From the NCBI GenBank assembly GCA_017562135.1, contig QEYB01001685.1:558001-622000 (forward strand): a DNA stretch of 64,000 bases, written 5' to 3'. A program made the position numbers and the translations under genes. The notes below the pieces were generated by a model. It saw only the letters and a program-made list of their open reading frames with translations, was not told the origin of the DNA and made no database searches. Positions within the stretch are counted from its first letter, which is position 1; the number at the start of each line of letters is the position of its first letter. Positions 1 through 34,800 of this stretch are shown here, one piece after another. This DNA is from Dipylidium caninum (Eukaryota > Platyhelminthes > Cestoda > Cyclophyllidea > Dipylidiidae).

Positions 1-23241
<23,241 letters not shown>

Positions 23242-25701
23242 CATCACCAGACTTCACAAAACACCGCCTTCATATTTCTCAAATTTGCGAACACAATAAC
23301 CTATGAAATATAACAAAAATTTCAAGGTAAAATAATCTTTGATACGCCTGTAAGAGTGCAACATATCAATAGGATTGTGATAAACGAACCCGCGTGAAAA
23401 GCGCGTCGTGGGATATATAAGTGGTTTTGGTGAGTTTGGTTAGTGGAAATTACGTGCCGGATATATACACACAATATGCGGATTTTCTTGTTGAATGCAG
23501 GTCAAAGTATTTTTAAGAATAAGGGGTGTCTTCGGCTTCCCTTGGCATTTTTTTAATTAAGTCGAACCTTAACTGAATGATTATTAACTGCGAAATAAAC
23601 ATGTCTATACCATCACGAAAAGCAAGAAATTGTGGTATCTAGTTAAGCAATATTGCTTCATCAGTTGTATCTTTAATTGATTTCCTTAAATTTTTAACAC
23701 TGGACCGCAATTACGAACTCTTTATTAGGTGATAAAATTAAAACAGCAAAAGTCTGTTATTAAAGTCCTTCGAGGAATAAGTTATGAAAACTTAGTTTGG
23801 GTCAAATTTGGTGCTGGACATTCCTTACCACGTAAGTCTCTCGCCCTCTAATAAGAATAAATACTGTAAAACCACCTTAATTAGAAAATTGAATGAAAAT
23901 AATTCCTGTCGGTTAAAAGGGTCTACTTTCTGTGCCATTTCGGAGATGTTCTCTTCCATTCTGCTTCATCAAATTGCAAGTGTATGCTCTGGCTCCACCG
24001 ATACACTTTTAATTGCATATTATGATGGATTTTTGAGCTCTGGGGCAACACTTTAGAAGCGCTGTGAAACTCCAATTTCAATGAGATACAAACTTTAGGA
24101 GCCACTGCAGGTTCGTGCTTCATTGAACAATGAGGGTCAAGATTGCGGTAATGCGCCTAACCGCAAACCGCATAGATACAACGGTCAGAAAATTAATTAA
24201 TATCCATGTAAAGTGCATGAAGAAGTAGTACTTCACAGGTTTGTAAATGGCCTATAAAGGTCTTGACTATAACTCATTCTTCCAATTAGACGGACTGTTG
24301 CTAAAATCTCAATATCTAGCTCTAATGATTGAAGGCGAAACAAAGTAGCTCTTTTATTAATTGCCTATGAATAATAATTCAGACGGGATTATTCCCATGA
24401 CGGTCAAACATCGATTGTTCTCACTTCCGTCGGAAAGTTGATAAGAGTGGGGAGTGAGAGACGAAAAGCAAGAATTACTGAGGGGGACGATGATACCACA
24501 ATCGGGGTCAGAAGTCCTCATGTGACATATAGGATGACCAAGAACGGAAATATCCTGTTTCGAGCGAATCGAAGACGTGCTCATATTGTTAGGCATGTTT
24601 TCGTGTCTCCTCATCGGTCAAAATGTCAAGATGAAGCTGGCTCGTAGAAATTATGGAGGCAGAGAGGAAGAAATTGGTTGAGCACAAAGATGTCTTCATC
24701 GATACTACCCTACTGAATCTAATTAAGCTTATTTTGCCATTATTGGAACCACTTACCTCTGTGAATATGTGATTATACCAAGTTGCCCCTTAGTACGCTT
24801 CAATTATACATGATTAAAATTCGGTTTCTTATCATAGAACGCTCATCGTAACAAAGTCGCTATATTCTTGTTTCTTTGTGTTCAAGCATGATTATAGATG
24901 ACTGATCATTCTCTACGCACAAGTGTTGCAAAAAATTTTGCAACATCAAATTTTTCACTTGGTTGTGGTAGACATCCCGTCTCATTCCACAAATTACCTC
25001 AATCCGGATAACGAAAATGTGTCTAATGCGCAAATATTTGGTGATGTGGTCGACAAAGTAAAAGATCTTCACCAATGAAAGATAAAAGAAAGGATTTTGG
25101 ATTTTGATTCTTTTTACATTATTCATTAGGTGGCCTGTATTTCACGACACAATGGCGCGGGTGAGCTTAATGGTAATGTAGCCTTCAAGGCCGGTGGTTT
25201 GCTTCCAATGGCCTTGGAGCAAATTGCTGTTGGTCGGATTTAGTCGCTGATTTTTGGTTTGATCGGGGCTCAACACGGTTGGCCATTTTCTCTTGCTTTT
25301 ACGAATTGCTTTACCTTTGATTTTTTTTAATCTCTCTTTGTTTATGTGCTAATTCTATAAGTCTTGCCATGGTTCATTGTCACACTGGTTCGTCAGTTTT
25401 TCCTGATCACCTATGGTCTCATACGAAATATATTTATTTGTAATGTAAACCAAGCAGATATCGGTCTCAGGAATAATCCGTTTTTCATGGGACTTTGCGT
25501 ACTTTGTTCAGCGGTTGTACTTATTGCCAAAGCCATTTTCTTGCCACTACGACCAAATAGACTGATGCTCGTGCCGACTCCTTTTCTTTAATCACTATCA
25601 CTATGTATAAGCACCATAGGTTAACGATGCTAGTTTTCTATGAACTCTGGTCGGACATCAAATGTCTCATCCTTAATTTCGTGTTTTTGCCCGGTCTCAA
25701 G
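23242..25701. promoter_or_regulatory. divergent intergenic region between abl and p110 genes
   Basis: The two genes are transcribed away from each other with 2.46 kb between start codons, so both promoters and 5' UTRs must lie here unless distal 5' exons exist. AT-rich TATATA motifs occur at 23413-23420 and 23461-23467, about 170-225 bp upstream of the abl ATG. A 10-bp perfect inverted repeat is at 24924-24945. No coding exon was recognised. Promoter function is inferred from position only. Confidence 0.5.
24924..24945. repeat. short perfect inverted repeat
   Basis: TGTTGCAAAA followed by AA and TTTTGCAACA: two perfect 10-bp arms around 2 bp, in the abl/p110 intergenic region. It could be a dyad protein-binding site; TTGCAA is C/EBP-like, but this is only motif resemblance. 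Confidence 0.5.
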
Positions 25702-25803
25702 ATGGCTCCAACCACACTCGAAAGTGTTGACCATATGTTTCAATATTGTTCTTCGATGGAACATGACTTCCTGATGCCGAACGGGGTTATTTTGACATTG
25801 AAG
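25702..25803 (+). CDS. p110 exon 1: start and adaptor-binding domain
   Basis: ATG chosen for its good context (caagATGGc) and a reading frame that ends in LMPNGVILTLK, equivalent to the PNGMIVTL strand of the p85-binding domain. Donor AAG|GTATGT, phase 0. Upstream in-frame ATGs at 25603, 25627 and 25639 also exist, so the start is probable, not certain. A pyrimidine-rich stretch ending CAAG abuts the ATG. Confidence 0.75.
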
Positions 25804-28800
25804 GTATGTCATATGCCTTATAGTTTCATGAATATTTCTTTTTCATATTTCTACTTATCTTAGTTTTTAACGCCTTAGCTGAATGTCTAAAATTTGAAGT
25901 CCAGTAACGTATCTTCCTTATTCTGGGAAATATACTGTGTCTTCATGCCTCTACTCCCATAATTTAATCAAAGCATGAAGATAATTTCGGTATATAATAC
26001 TTTTAACCGGAGTTTGAAAGAATTCTACTGAGGGTTGCTCTACTATAGGTTTTGTTTCAGGGTAAATTACTGCGTTATTCGTCTCGATAGCTGCCTGTTT
26101 ATTATTGCGTAGTATTTACCAGTGCGACACAAATCACAAACTATTTAATATATCTCATCAGGATAAAAACGATAATTGGCTTATCCAGCGCGATACGAGT
26201 GTTCAGGGTGAAATAAGGTGTATTTGCAGTTTAATATCGCGTAACGTGTTATCCTTAATCTGATTCAACCTAAACTCATAAGAAGGAGAAGTACGAGCAC
26301 GACATTTGTTAAGTTGAACTCACTTGTTTGGGAACGATTGGATGCTATTTTCTATTCCCTATCATTTTTGGTCGTTAAGGTATATGGAAAACCGTCACTT
26401 CTTTCCCATTAATTTAACTTTTTTGCTCTACTTGGGAGAACCTAATGCGTAGGTCTAAATTGTTGCCATCAGCCTGATCCGGACACGAGTTTGGCGGACT
26501 TGAAGGCCCTTCTATGGGATCTGGCATCCACCGAACCTTTCTATGAATGTTTGGGTCCTCCTAACGACTATCTTTTCCAAGGCATCTCAGCACCCAAAGC
26601 CGAAGAAGAGGAGTTCTACGACGAACAATGCAAGTTTGGTGGTTTACAGCTACTCTTTCCCTTAATGCGTCTGGAAAAGGTTGCTGATGATACAGAGATA
26701 ATTGAACAAAACAAACGCAACGCCATGATTGCAAAGTGAGTTTGATCGCTTAATGAATATCTGGTTTGGTTTTCATGCCTCTTTTCCAGGATCTTTTTCT
26801 ATCCTCGTTAGAATCTCTACCATGTCTCAGGCTCACCTTGTAGCAGCAACAGAAGCGAGCCCTGAGTTGGCATGGGCCCGCCAACGTCTTCTCCAAATGT
26901 CTGAGGAAAACATAAGGCGTCTGGAAAAAGGAGGACCTATTACCACTGCACATTATCTCACTGCAGCCCTACTTCAGCCGAAGTTGAACACGGCACTCCA
27001 GCGGTGTTTGAAACGTTTGCCTTATCTCACTATTTCAGCGGTGTGTATGGACTTCTCTAGTCCATCACAGCAACAAATCCTCACACTGAATCTCCCCAAA
27101 GCGATCACCGTGTCGGCTACAATCAAGGAGATTTTTGATACACAAACGAGGCTGCTTCAAGGTGATAATGGTTCTCCTGTCTCTGCTCCTTCATATCAGT
27201 ATCTTCTCAAGGTGTGCTGTTCTCAGGTAATTTGTCCTTTTTGGACGTGTCATTCGATAACGCCGTTCCGTGCAGCCAGTGGGTTGAGGAGTTATGAGAA
27301 GTTCAAAGGCCATCGTAGTGTTGCTTTTTCACTATCTCTCTCCCTCTCTCAACCATGGATTTTGGCACTTTGCATACTTTATACTTCTCCTTTAGTTGTC
27401 ACACCGTGGTATCATCTCCCGATGCTTTACAGAAGAAACAAAGACTATAAATATCTTTCCCATCGGTGGTTGTACATACTTAAGACTTGGGTGGTCTCCA
27501 CCCAAATTTATTGAGGTACTTCGTTTAAAGTGAATTACAGATTCTGGTCTGAGCCCAGTGCCGCCTACATTCCTATACTAATCGCCTTTCGTAGAAGTGT
27601 CCTATTAATGATCCCCGACACACTTTTGTTCCATGTTCACTTTACCCGTTCCTCATCCTTTTATTGCCACCCTATTATCCAGCCGCTTTTGTAGAATGCG
27701 GTCACTTTTGGCATGTCGACTAAGTACCTGTCCTGCATGCAACCTTTATTAACCCATATCGGGAGCTTCTCTTAAATGTTTACTTGAATTCTTCAACTTC
27801 CAATTCCACCCAGTTGCTACCTGTTATTCAGGACATAAAATCGAGATTTTGGTTGGAATTCTGTCTTAGTGAATTCGGTTCTTCGCTAATGCTTTCTCAT
27901 ATACCCCACTTTCCAGATCAGGCGATGGTGAAATATATTAGTTTTACTTTGATTGAGCTTTATAGTTTATAAGTTTTGAAAATGTCCGCCTGTGAGGTAA
28001 AACCAACGTGTTTGTCACTATGAGCCATAATATTTGGACATTAACTTTCCTACTTACGGGGGATCATGAAGACAAAGACATTGACAATATCATGTGGCCA
28101 AACAACGTTTTAGTAAAACTGTTAAATTTTCTACCCTCCCATAGGAGTACTTATTTGAACCGGAGAGCGCCCTTGTGCATTACTCTTACGTTCAGGAGTG
28201 TCTACAACGCGGGGACACTCCACGCCTTACACCCGTCCTCCTCAATGATGTTCTCAATTGCCTCGGTTTGCCAGTTCCGGATGTAACGCCCTGCGATGAA
28301 CACTTGGCACTTTGTCCTCGTCCTCCGCCTGTTACCACCGCCTCCATTCCCTCGGTTGTCAATCTTTATGGTGTGAATGAAGATGGCAAGGAGGAGGATG
28401 AGCAAGATGCGGAGGCAGAGGCAACCATGGATTTGTGGGATCTGCGGGACTACTTTTCTCTGTCTGTTCGTGCTGCTCAAAAACTCACAACACTTATCCA
28501 AAACCCCTTCACTGTAGGTAATATTCGACGATGTGATCCCCATCATCTCCTGTTTACCTTTCTCCTTCTCTCTTTTCGCATTCTTAGGAGCATTTGGACT
28601 CTTGTTCACTCCTGACTGCCTCCCCAAGTTTAAGTGACCTTGCCACGGATATGACGGCATCTGCGGGTGGCTTTGAAGGTAGTAGCAGTGGTTGTGGTGG
28701 CGCAGGCACAGGCTCAAGCGGAGTCGTGTCCACATCCGGCCTACAAATCTCGGCCTCAGCAGCCTCAAATCTTGAGGCTTCATCAAGTACGGTGGTGAAC

Positions 28801-31800
28801 AATTACATGGTCCGGGTGGGACTGGCTCATGGGGGGCAGCTTCTAGCGAAGTATCAGGTAATGTGGCTGGACACCACTTTATTCCTACTGTGGTTTTCAA
28901 AGGCCCAAATCTCCTTGGTGCACGTGTGCTTCACTCATATAACAAGCTCCTCGAATCTCTTAATAACTTTTTGCTCATTGTCATTTTTACAAATCACCAA
29001 CCGACATAGTTTTAGAATCTGTCCAGTCTGAAATTATTAAATGCCTTGCATTTCCTGGTTTGCTACACGGTTATGGAGGTATCGAAGGTACTCCATGTGA
29101 ACGTAGTGGCTCTTCGGGGTATCGGACCAGACGAAGTGTTCAGGCATTAGGAGACGGTCAAGGGTAAGACGTAGAGCCAATAGTTGATGGTGGTGATGTG
29201 AGCCTTTTAATAAGATTCTGGGTTATTATTATAGATCAAAACCTCGCAAAATTTTCAACTATGGCCTCCTTGAGTAACAATGATAACTAGGAAGATCGCT
29301 TTCCCATTTCGTTTTCATCTTGATTCTTTTTTTCCCAGAACACTCGAGGCGCAATGACCGTGGGGGGGGAGCACTGTCACCCTCCAGTGGAACCAATCAC
29401 TCAACTTTCGTCTCACCTACTCCAACCTACCCCTCGCTACTCGAGTCTGTGTTGTCTTGCTCCAGGTTAAACGACGACCTGGCCGAATAGTGAGTCTTTA
29501 TGAGATTAAATTGTCTACAATTGATACCGTCCTGCTTTCTATGGTTTACCTAAGCAGAGATGTATAAATCAAAACCATAATTTTAAAATATTTAAACAGT
29601 GCTAATTCTTGACTTATTGTCCTAACCGCAAGTCAACCAACCCACTTTCTAGTTCTTCAAGAAGCATGTTAGAACGTTGACTTCGTACTGTTTCCACTGC
29701 TGAAATGTCTATTTTAATATCCCCGTAAATAAACCAATCCAAACTCTTGTCCACGCTGATGAGTTGATCTGTAACTTTCTATTTCTCGCTACTCTTACCT
29801 TTTTTTTAAATTACGGAAGCATTAAACTCACCTACCCATGTAAAGGCTGAGCACCGTATTGAGGCTCGCACAAAAGTTTTCACTGTTCACACAAAGAGCT
29901 ACTTCGCTAACCGGGGAAAGAGGCACATGGATGGTTCATTGCCAAATTTCTTCCGTCTTCAAGGACTCGCGGATAGCATGCTGACTTTTGATCTATTTCC
30001 CTCCACTTATTCACCCATAACTCGCCACCTGAAGACTCACTCTCTGTTTCCCTTGTCTCTATTCATTAGTTTTTTGCTAGGCAAAAATACGAGCATGCAT
30101 CAGGCTGCTTGAACCTAAAGTTTCACTGTCTGAAGATGGTATTTACTACGCTGCAACAAAGTGGGGGCCCTTTTGAGACCGAAATCAGCTTTCGGTCGAA
30201 CTCCATCCCATTGTCCAATGCTTTAGCTTTCAGAAGGTTACCGGAGAGCATTGAGACACTTGTCTACATCTTAGACCTCTCTCTAGAGATATGACTGTTC
30301 GAGGTAGACAGGACCGTAGACTAGAGTCCCGTCTCCGCTCCCCCCCCCTTCCCCCCCCTAAAGAGCTCCTTTTTGTATCTTAAACTGCGGGATGTGGCAG
30401 TACTTTTTTGGTTTTGACTTTTCCCGGCTTAATAACAGAACATCTTCATCAGTATTCCCTTTAACCAAGCGCCTAGATGGCCAATGATTATCATGTCCAC
30501 GATGGCTACTTAGAATTCGGTTTTTCCTTCATTTTATTTTCCAAACAATTCTAATTAATGCAGTGGCATAGGAACAGATTTGTGATGCTGTGTAGTTTCT
30601 TGTGGCGAGTGTTTTTGATTTTGAAAGGTGACTGCAATTATCATTAGCTTGGAATTCCAGTTTTTTTGTGCATTCGAGTGAAATGTCTGCTGGAGAGAAG
30701 ATCTCCCTCCAATTCTCTTCTAATAAGAGTCCTAGTGACATTAATGAGGCCGCTATAGCGCTTTTTGAGTAGCCTATCTGTTTTATAATTTATAATCTTT
30801 GCGCTGAAGCACAAATTCCGAAAGTGAGAACAGAACTTTGAGGTACAATCTTCGGTGAGAAAATAAGTTCCGGGCGAAAGTCAACCATGCCGTTCCGGAT
30901 GTTTTGGTGATCTGTACCTTAGCGAGTATCTGGCCTAAACGTCTTTAATTGATACTCAGAGATTAGCCAAACGTACTTCTCATTCTTAGTTCAGCAAAGG
31001 AGAGGCGATTTAGAGGAAGTGGTCATCACTTTTTGATGAAAACAACATGTCACGCATCCATGACGTTGAATTTATGAGGGCGAATTGAGGAGTCATGCGT
31101 GAATAAGTGTCACCAAGAGTTGCTTCAAATATTTCTCAAATCATTAAGTGTCCGCTTGATAGAAAACAGTAGTTCCTCGACTTAAATATCGACTTCTTGA
31201 TAAACTGGTTTTAACCATTATTAAAATTTCGTTAACTTAGATTGAATATTACTTATAGCTACTTATAATGGTATCGCATTGTTCTTAGCCACATGTCTTT
31301 TCAGATGGAATTTCCAGTGGGTTGGGCGAATATGAATCTCTTCGACGAGAAGGGCTATCTCGTAACGGGTAGACGCTCTCTTCCCCCTGTGGCGTAGCAG
31401 CTTCACCTCATCGGAGACCGAAACTGCCCACCAACTCAATCTTACCGGCACTGTGGCTGAGAACCCTGATCCCGAATACACCCTTGTGGTAAGTAAGCTC
31501 TACTACCAACTGCTCATTAAGATTTCGTTGAGTGTGCAAATTGCCTCACATTTGAACGTTTATTTGTGCAAAAATCGGCAATAAGTTTGCCCCACACTAC
31601 TTGATTTCGGTAAAAGCTTGGCAGGATGAGGGGAATAAGGTTTTTTTAACAACAGGTTGAGTCGGTAACGTTATAAAGGTCGAGGTAGCAGTCTGAAAAA
31701 AAAGATGGTGACATTTTATCTATCTTAGCATATGTAATGAAGCGACTTAGGCAATTGGGAAAGTTTGTAGGAACTTGGGCTAACTGGAGTCGGTGGTGGA

Positions 31801-34800
31801 TATCCAATCCCTCGTGGGGGTACTTTTTAGCGCATTAATTACCTCTCCCCTTCTCCCCCACCTCATTTGTCTTCGTGTACTTTCCCTCTAGCAGTTTTTT
31901 TCAATCCCTTCAAACCCATAACAGAAATCGTTGTCATGGATCTGTGCTTATTTCTATTCCTCTGTGGCGTTTATGATTAAGCTTGACCCTTGAACCGACA
32001 TATTTCCAACCGTTTTCTTTTGTCGATTCGAATTATCCGAAACGGCAGTTAGTAACCCGCTGCAACGCCTTTTAGCCCTGGTACCGGTAGTGCGATCCTC
32101 TGGAAACCCCTTAGATTCATTTCTCTCTCCATCCACGAAGATGACGATGAATTGTTTGCGAATAAATGTTTTTTCCACTATCTTTGAGCCAGCTTTAACT
32201 GCACCTTTTGCGAATAGTCTCCTAGTTGAATTGTGTCACACCATCCAATAAAAGTTTTCTTATCCCCATTTGGCAGAAGCAAGGTTTTCCTTTCGACCGC
32301 GATGAAGGGAATTACCGGTCTCCTTATTCACCGCCCATATCCATTCAGTCTCGTCTATGCGCTTCAACTTTTCACCAACAAACAATAAATTACGGTTAGA
32401 CAGGTGATTCCTAAGAGGGTCGTAGAGTAAACTTGCCAGCTTGGTTTTTGCGAAGCAAAGCACCGAGAATTCTACAGGGCAGGGGATTATATGAGGACGT
32501 TTATTAAGACTCACTGAGCCAAATCGCATTTTTATAGCTTTTGGATCCATCCATCTAAATGGCTACGTGGGGGAGGCTTTTAGCGGTTGGTCTTCACAAA
32601 CTTGATTTATATAAAATGGTGGGCGCTATTTTTAGCCATTTCATTGGGCTTTCAGGCCAATTTCCACCTCTCATATCACTTTGAGAATGTAAGATTTTAT
32701 ACCATTGGCATGTTTACATGTTTATTTGTAGTTCCAATAGACATTACTTACAACCTCACCACTTTTTTGTTTCAAAATCTCTTTTTATTGGCAAGATTTT
32801 CCTCCCAATTGTGGTCTGATGAAATTAGCTGAAAATGCCAACATCTTTTGATATTCGCTTTTAGAAGGTCATTGTACTGCTCTGCCTACCTTATTGGCCG
32901 AGAAAAGTAGTTGGCGAGGGTCGAAGGGGACGCGAGTAGTAGCGGTTGGGATAGATTTGTTTTTCCGATTCCTCTTTAACATTATCTCATTTACGATGCT
33001 GTGTTTTCTAACCTAATGACCGGTTCTCAGCTGACTCTTGACTTGACTTACGCTTGAGACTAGGTCCTCTTACGAGAGCACACTGGACCACATTCCATTT
33101 TTAGTCAATGGGCGGTGAGGTAGGGGACGAGGTCGATTGAGACGACTTCATGTTCCATGATCTCTATTGGCGGTAGAGAAAGCTACGATAAGTTAAAGGC
33201 GGCTAAGAACGGCAAAACGGCAAGGAACATCTTCCAAAGCGTAGACGTTACGTCTAGCTGTTTCGGCATTGTTTCTACCGCTTCATCTGCATGCTTTTCA
33301 TAATGTATCGTTCATTATCTGCGAAGAGATGGTAAACTGTCATGCACACTACCAAAACAAAATGCTTGTAATTTTTGGCACTGACATCAGCACCAGACCT
33401 TGACTTTTAAACCCAACCGACTCAGTGTTTGGGCGCCACCATCTTTTAACTATCTTCCATACGTGACGGGTTGAAATCCTCCCACCCAACTATACTATGT
33501 TTCAACCTCTCGCCCAACTTTGCGTAACCATTTATTTATGATTAGAGGTTTGAAACTTTTGTTCCAGTTGAACACTGGGTTTTTCCACCACCTCGAGACT
33601 GTTTCAGACGCACAAGCTTTTACTCTCGTCTAGTCACAACAGATTTTGTTTGGCGTCTTGATGTAACACTGTTCTTGGCTGAATTGAAACAACATGTATG
33701 TCGGCTGTCTGGGGTGGGATAAAAAAACATTATACCATTAATGTTAATTATACCAACTCTTTTGCATCCTGTTCGTGTCACTTTTTGCGTTGAGCTTTTT
33801 CTCACCTAGTCTGCAATTTCACCCTTTCTCTTTTAAGCGCTTGGAGATGGACTCGGTATCCTCTGCCCATCGGTGCTCTCCGGGGGCATAATATGCTCGA
33901 GTCTATCACTTAGCGGGACCACGGTTTCGATGTGAATCCCTTCCTTATTTCCTTTCAGCTGGACTTCTGCCACCCTAACAGTCAGAAGGGTCGCATTCGC
34001 TTCCCCATCTATCGTTTCGCTAGTGCTGTACGGGGTATCTCTCCTACCGGCCGCGCCGGCCCCCTCGTCTCTCCTCCCAACTCCAGCGACTCTGACCTCC
34101 GTGCAGTCCGCGACCTCATTCAGCGAGACCCCTTATATGAGCTGTCGGAGCAGGATAAGGCCCTCATCTGGCGCACTCGAGACTCTTGTTGTCGAAGTCT
34201 CTATCCCGCAGAGTCGTTGCCCTGGCTTGTCCAAGCCGTAGCCTGGGAGCGACGAGAATTGGTGGAGGAATTCTATCGTCTACTCGCTGTTTGGCCTCGA
34301 CCATTACCCGTGGAGACGTGTCTTCAACTTTTGGGTGTGGCAGGCCTTGCAGGAACCACTGCTGCCGAGGGTGCCTTCGGCGAGGGTGGCGGTGACAGTT
34401 ATGCGGTGGCCGGAGGACGCACTACTGGAGTGGCAGACCCGTTGGTGCGGGACATTGCTGTCCAGGGACTACAGGCCGGACTGTCCAACACGGATTTGGC
34501 GGACTACCTCCTTCAGCTGGTACAGGTAAGATGTGTGTCGGTTGGTAGGCCCTCACTTCGGTTAGCCGCCAGCCTCGTTGTTAGAGCCCTCACATTGACG
34601 GAGAGACCACTACTTCTTCGAAAGCGGCTTTTGCAACAATTGACTCACAGTCCTGTCATCCCTTACAAAGGGGAGGGCGGATTTAATTATCCTCATGCGA
34701 ATTTGGTTTGCTGTTAAGCTGCTTGAGTAAATATTTGCTATTTTACGAGCTATTAACAAGAGGCCTAAAAGTCTGTCAAAATTCCCTTCATCTAAAACAT

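Noticed and set aside
24860..25126. 88-codon minus-strand frame in the abl/p110 intergenic region
   Set aside because: AT-rich, hydrophobic, no conserved motif, and no splice path into abl exon 1.
26780..26791. Alternative acceptor ttttccag for p110 exon 3
   Set aside because: Good sequence, but it gives an immediate in-frame stop after the phase-2 donor of exon 2; the acceptor at 26811 keeps the frame.
28202..28900. 232-codon minus-strand frame
   Set aside because: Exactly antisense to p110 exons 4 and 5, which carry conserved sequence and splice sites; shadow of a coding region.
31357..31397. Possible short intron (GT...AG, about 29-40 nt) to explain the p110 exon 7 frame shift
   Set aside because: Splicing from GGTAGAC to GCGTAG leads to a frame that does not contain the conserved LNLTGT..EYTLV end; a one-base run error fits both sides better.
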